From contig JAITNU010000011.1 in the NCBI GenBank assembly GCA_031290325.1, positions 1 to 7,649 on the forward strand: DNA of 7,649 nt. Direction: 5' to 3'. Shown in pieces: positions 5,674 through 7,649 of the stretch. Position 1 is the stretch's first letter. Every line of letters begins with the position of its first letter. A program made the position numbers and the translations under genes. The stretch comes from Treponema sp. (GTDB lineage: Bacteria > Spirochaetota > Spirochaetia > Treponematales > Breznakiellaceae). The notes under the pieces were generated by a model, which saw nothing but the letters and a program-made list of their open reading frames with translations, did not search any database and had not been told where the DNA came from.

Positions 5674-7160
5674 ATACCCCTGCGTTACCATCCGCCTATG
5701 CCGGTATGCGGGTCCTGGTGATGGGGCTGGGCCTTCACGGCGGCGGCCTTGAGTCGGTCCGGTATCTTGCCCGTCAAGGAGCGGAGCTGACGGTTACTGA
5801 CCTCCGGGATGAACGGGTCTTGGCCCCGTCCCTGGAACAGCTCGAAGCCCTCACCGCTGAAGCTCCTCCTATCCGCTATGTTCTGGGGCGTCACGATATT
5901 GAAGATTTTAAGTGCGCCGATATGGTGATCAAAAATCCGGGGGTGCGCCCTGATTCACCGCTGCTCAAAGCGGCCCGGCGTATAGAAACGGACATTTCCC
6001 TGTTTTTAGCCTGCGCTCCCAGTCGGCTTATCGCGGTTACCGGTTCCAAGGGCAAGTCAAGCACCGCGTCGGCCATACATTGGGTGCTAGAAAAGGCGCG
6101 GAACCAGGGGCTGCTCCCGGGAAGGGCCTATCTCGGCGGGAATATCACTGTTTCACCCCTCAGCTTCCTGGATGCCTTGACCGCTGAGGATGATGTGGTT
6201 CTGGAACTTTCAAGCTGGCAGCTTAGGGACCTTAAAGGCCGGAGCAATACCGGACACACTGAAGCGCTTCTTAAACCCCGTGTTGCGGTGTTCACGGCCA
6301 TCATGGCGGATCACCTTGACTATTACGGCACCATGGATGCCTATATCGCAGACAAGCGGATCCTGTACCAGGGGCAGGATGCACGGGATCTGACCGTCGC
6401 TGGTGATGATGACTGGGGACGGAGCTTTCTGAGGGAGAGCCGGGGCCGGCCACTGATGTATGCCGAAAGACCCCTCCCAAAAGGCACTGCCGGTGGCTGG
6501 CTCAATGGTCCCCGTGGCCTTGCCCGGCTTCCTCACCATTTCCCGGAGCCACCGGTTCCCCTGGATGAACCGGTGGAGCTAGTTCCCCCAGTGGTCCTCG
6601 TGCCAGGGGCCCATCAAAAAAAGAACCTCCTGGCTGCGGCACTCTCCCTCCTGGATCTGGGCCTGAGACCGGACTGCATCAGGGATAGTTTGGGCGCCTT
6701 TCCCGGCATTCCACACCGCCTTGAGTTTTTCCATGAGGCAGCGGGTATACGTTTCTACAACGATACCTGCGCCACTATCCCCGAAGCTGCTGCGGCGGCA
6801 ATCACGGCCTTTGACGCGCCGGTGGTCCTGGTTACCGGTGGAACCGATAAGAACCTGGACTTTACTCCCCTGGTTCGGGGAGCGGCCAGGGCTAAGGCCC
6901 GTATCCTCTTAGCCGGAACCGGCAGCGAAAGGCTGAAACGGCTACTGCATGAGGCGGGGCTTTCCTATCAAGGCCCCTTTGACCGCCTGGACCGGGCAAT
7001 CAGGGCAAGCCTCGAAGCTGCTGCTGCGGGAGATGTGGTGGTGCTGTCCCCAGGCTGCGCGTCTTTCGATATGTTTGTAAACGAATTCGACCGGGGGCGT
7101 CAGTGGAAGGAAGGGGTCCGCACCCTGTTGAGCAGCGGTTCTGTGCATCCGGTTCAATGA
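5667..7160 (+). CDS. murD: UDP-N-acetylmuramoylalanine--D-glutamate ligase (MurD)
   Basis: This cytoplasmic ATP-dependent ligase adds D-glutamate to UDP-MurNAc-L-Ala, the step just before MurE. It has 497 residues. The order is: N-terminal Rossmann-like domain with VLVMGLGLHGGG (16-27) and TVTDLRDE (42-49); KNPGVRPDSPLL (89-100); ATP-binding loop TGSKGKSST (125-133); LELSSWQL (179-186); ADHLDYYGTMDAYIADK (214-230); GAHQKKNLLAA (314-324); GIPHRLEF (347-354); NDTCATIPEA (365-374); GGTDKN (391-396); and SPGCASFDMF (461-470). The DHLD and LELSSxQL motifs favour MurD over MurC, MurE or MurF. It is about 60 residues longer than E. coli MurD; much of the excess lies in a Pro/Gly-rich region at about 255-310. 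NDTCAT replaces the E. coli NDSKAT motif, losing its lysine. The gene is preceded by a good ribosome-binding site and a promoter region shared with the divergent DUF2804 gene. It appears monocistronic, since 284 bases with a new promoter follow it. Confidence 0.93.
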   Translation: MENTPALPSAYAGMRVLVMGLGLHGGGLESVRYLARQGAELTVTDLRDERVLAPSLEQLEALTAEAPPIRYVLGRHDIEDFKCADMVIKNPGVRPDSPLLKAARRIETDISLFLACAPSRLIAVTGSKGKSSTASAIHWVLEKARNQGLLPGRAYLGGNITVSPLSFLDALTAEDDVVLELSSWQLRDLKGRSNTGHTEALLKPRVAVFTAIMADHLDYYGTMDAYIADKRILYQGQDARDLTVAGDDDWGRSFLRESRGRPLMYAERPLPKGTAGGWLNGPRGLARLPHHFPEPPVPLDEPVELVPPVVLVPGAHQKKNLLAAALSLLDLGLRPDCIRDSLGAFPGIPHRLEFFHEAAGIRFYNDTCATIPEAAAAAITAFDAPVVLVTGGTDKNLDFTPLVRGAARAKARILLAGTGSERLKRLLHEAGLSYQGPFDRLDRAIRASLEAAAAGDVVVLSPGCASFDMFVNEFDRGRQWKEGVRTLLSSGSVHPVQ

Positions 7161-7174
7161 TGATGGATTTATTT

Positions 7175-7249
7175 CCCATTGTGCTTTTTTCCCTTTTTCT
7201 GTATACTTTTCCCATCTAAGAAAAAAAGGAAAAAAAGAGAAAAAATGGG
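7175..7249. repeat. Long imperfect purine/pyrimidine palindrome after murD
   Basis: CCCATT (7175-7180) is inverted as AATGGG (7244-7249). Inside this pair, TTTTTTCCCTTTTTCT (7185-7200) can pair with a purine run beginning AGAAAAAAAGGAAAAAA (7219-7235), leaving several bulges and an 18-base loop. The right arm is almost pure purine from 7219 to 7245. It may be a bidirectional end-of-gene signal for murD, but it lacks a GC-rich stem with a downstream T run, so it is not a classic terminator. It lies 14 bases after the murD stop. Confidence 0.4.
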
Positions 7250-7290
7250 TAAATTGTTCCCATCAGGTGTAACGCTGTGTAAATTATTCC
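7249..7290 (+). promoter_or_regulatory. Pair of direct repeats, candidate sigma-54 activator binding sites
   Basis: GTAAATTGTTCC (7249-7260) and GTAAATTATTCC (7279-7290) match in 11 of 12 bases and start exactly 30 bases apart, close to three helical turns. Relative to the expected sigma-54 start near 7359 they centre at about -105 and -75, where enhancer-binding activators of sigma-54 commonly bind. The first copy sits in a partly symmetric GGG...CCC context. No activator gene is in the window, so its identity is unknown. Confidence 0.4.
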
Positions 7291-7333
7291 GGGATTTCAT
7301 CACCAAAAGCCCAGCAATAAGGTTCTGATGTTT

Positions 7334-7347
7334 GGCACGGTTCTTGC
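7334..7347 (+). promoter_or_regulatory. Sigma-54 (RpoN) promoter of the TolC-family gene
   Basis: TTGGCACG-GTTC-TTGCTT matches the -24/-12 consensus TGGCACG-N4-TTGC without a mismatch. The invariant GG is at 7334-7335 and the GC at 7346-7347, with the required ten bases between them. Transcription is expected to start near 7359, leaving a leader of about 86 bases before the ATG at 7445. Sigma-54 promoters need an ATP-hydrolysing enhancer-binding activator, so the downstream gene should be under tight signal-dependent control. Confidence 0.85.
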
Positions 7348-7361
7348 TTTAATAAAGAATA

Positions 7362-7427
7362 TCCGCCGTAGAGCGGAGTATTAAACCCCACTGTGAAGAA
7401 AGACGCTTGCGCTCCATGGGAGTGCGC
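7362..7427 (+). other. Two small hairpins in the leader of the TolC-family gene
   Basis: TCCGC/GCGGA (7362-7366 and 7373-7377) forms a five-pair stem right at the start of the expected transcript. GCGCTCC/GGAG..CGC (7409-7415 and 7419-7427) forms a seven-pair stem with a two-base bulge and a three-base loop, ending about seven bases before the ribosome-binding site. They could stabilise the 5' end or tune translation; neither has a T tract. Confidence 0.35.
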
Positions 7428-7444
7428 GGTATAGAGGAAGGTGC

Positions 7445-7649
7445 ATGGGACGTGTTTTTGTTTTGGAGCTTTGTTTGTTGATCTTCGTATTCCCTGGCTT
7501 GTTTCCCCAGGAGGTACCGGTAATGCTGACCCTGGATAAGGCCGTGGAACGGGCGGTGGGGCAGAGTTTGAGTCTGCAAAAAAGCGCTATAGATAGTACC
7601 AGTGCTGCTTTTGCCGCAACGCATCTCTGGTCAGAACTCTTTCCCGGTA
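7445..7649 (+). CDS. TolC-family outer-membrane exporter protein, N-terminal part (truncated by window end)
   Basis: Only the first 68 codons are present and the frame is open at the window edge. The start MGRVFVLELCLLIFVFPGLF is a hydrophobic signal peptide, with likely cleavage shortly after residue 20. The mature start then reads VMLTLDKAVERAVGQSLSLQ (26-45). This is the typical opening of outer-membrane efflux (TolC/OEP) proteins, whose first repeat begins with a Leu-Thr-Leu-x-x-Ala-Val/Ile helix and continues in an Ala-rich coiled coil. Such proteins form trimeric channels that link an inner-membrane pump and an adaptor to the outside, in drug efflux or type I secretion. ATG 7445 is preceded by GAGGAAGG (7434-7441). 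The sigma-54 promoter at 7334-7347 is the evident driver. In spirochaetes and other Gram-negatives such a gene often leads an operon with adaptor and pump genes, but whatever follows lies outside the window. Confidence 0.75.
   Translation, partial: MGRVFVLELCLLIFVFPGLFPQEVPVMLTLDKAVERAVGQSLSLQKSAIDSTSAAFAATHLWSELFPG

Noticed and set aside
7416..7481. Short 21-codon frame in the leader overlapping the TolC-like start
   Set aside because: Its ATG is in a hairpin loop and has no ribosome-binding site.

Overview
The window looks like chromosomal DNA from a Gram-negative bacterium, most likely a spirochaete of the Treponema group with moderate-to-high GC. This is an inference. It rests on a MurE whose amino-acid-selecting motif is not the DAP-type DNPR (treponemes use ornithine in peptidoglycan), on a DUF2804 protein, on a dCache chemoreceptor without a C-terminal NWETF-type tail, and on a TolC-type outer-membrane protein behind a sigma-54 promoter. 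I cannot fix the species without a search.

Layout. Bases 1-582 hold no convincing gene. They contain the right part of an inverted-repeat-bearing dispersed element (1-70), a weak sigma-70-like promoter (184-213), a perfect 16-unit GCAA tetranucleotide tract (284-347), and a strong intrinsic terminator hairpin (436-471) followed by a second hairpin. A 728-residue methyl-accepting chemotaxis protein runs from 583 to 2769 (+). The gap 2770-2926 carries a 14-base match to the conserved 3' end of 16S rRNA and, just before murE, a promoter placed so that transcription would begin at the A of the murE ATG (leaderless). murE is at 2927-4534 (+). A DUF2804 gene follows on the opposite strand (4577-5641, -), convergent with murE and divergent from murD. 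murD is at 5667-7160 (+), and its start is fixed by a good ribosome-binding site. The 284-base gap 7161-7444 holds a long imperfect purine/pyrimidine palindrome, two direct repeats 30 bases apart, a textbook sigma-54 promoter and a leader with two small hairpins. The window ends inside the 5' part of a TolC-family gene (7445 onward).

How the genes relate. murE and murD encode two cytoplasmic ligases that build the peptidoglycan stem peptide: MurD adds D-glutamate and MurE adds the third residue. They are not in one operon, because the oppositely oriented DUF2804 gene separates them. The chemoreceptor and the TolC homologue look like independent units. The regulatory DNA is the most interesting content: a leaderless murE, a near-palindromic -10 region shared by murD and DUF2804, a hypermutable repeat upstream of the chemoreceptor, and a sigma-54 promoter with candidate activator sites for the exporter gene. 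I see no phage, CRISPR, toxin-antitoxin or defence system, and no clearly novel protein system.
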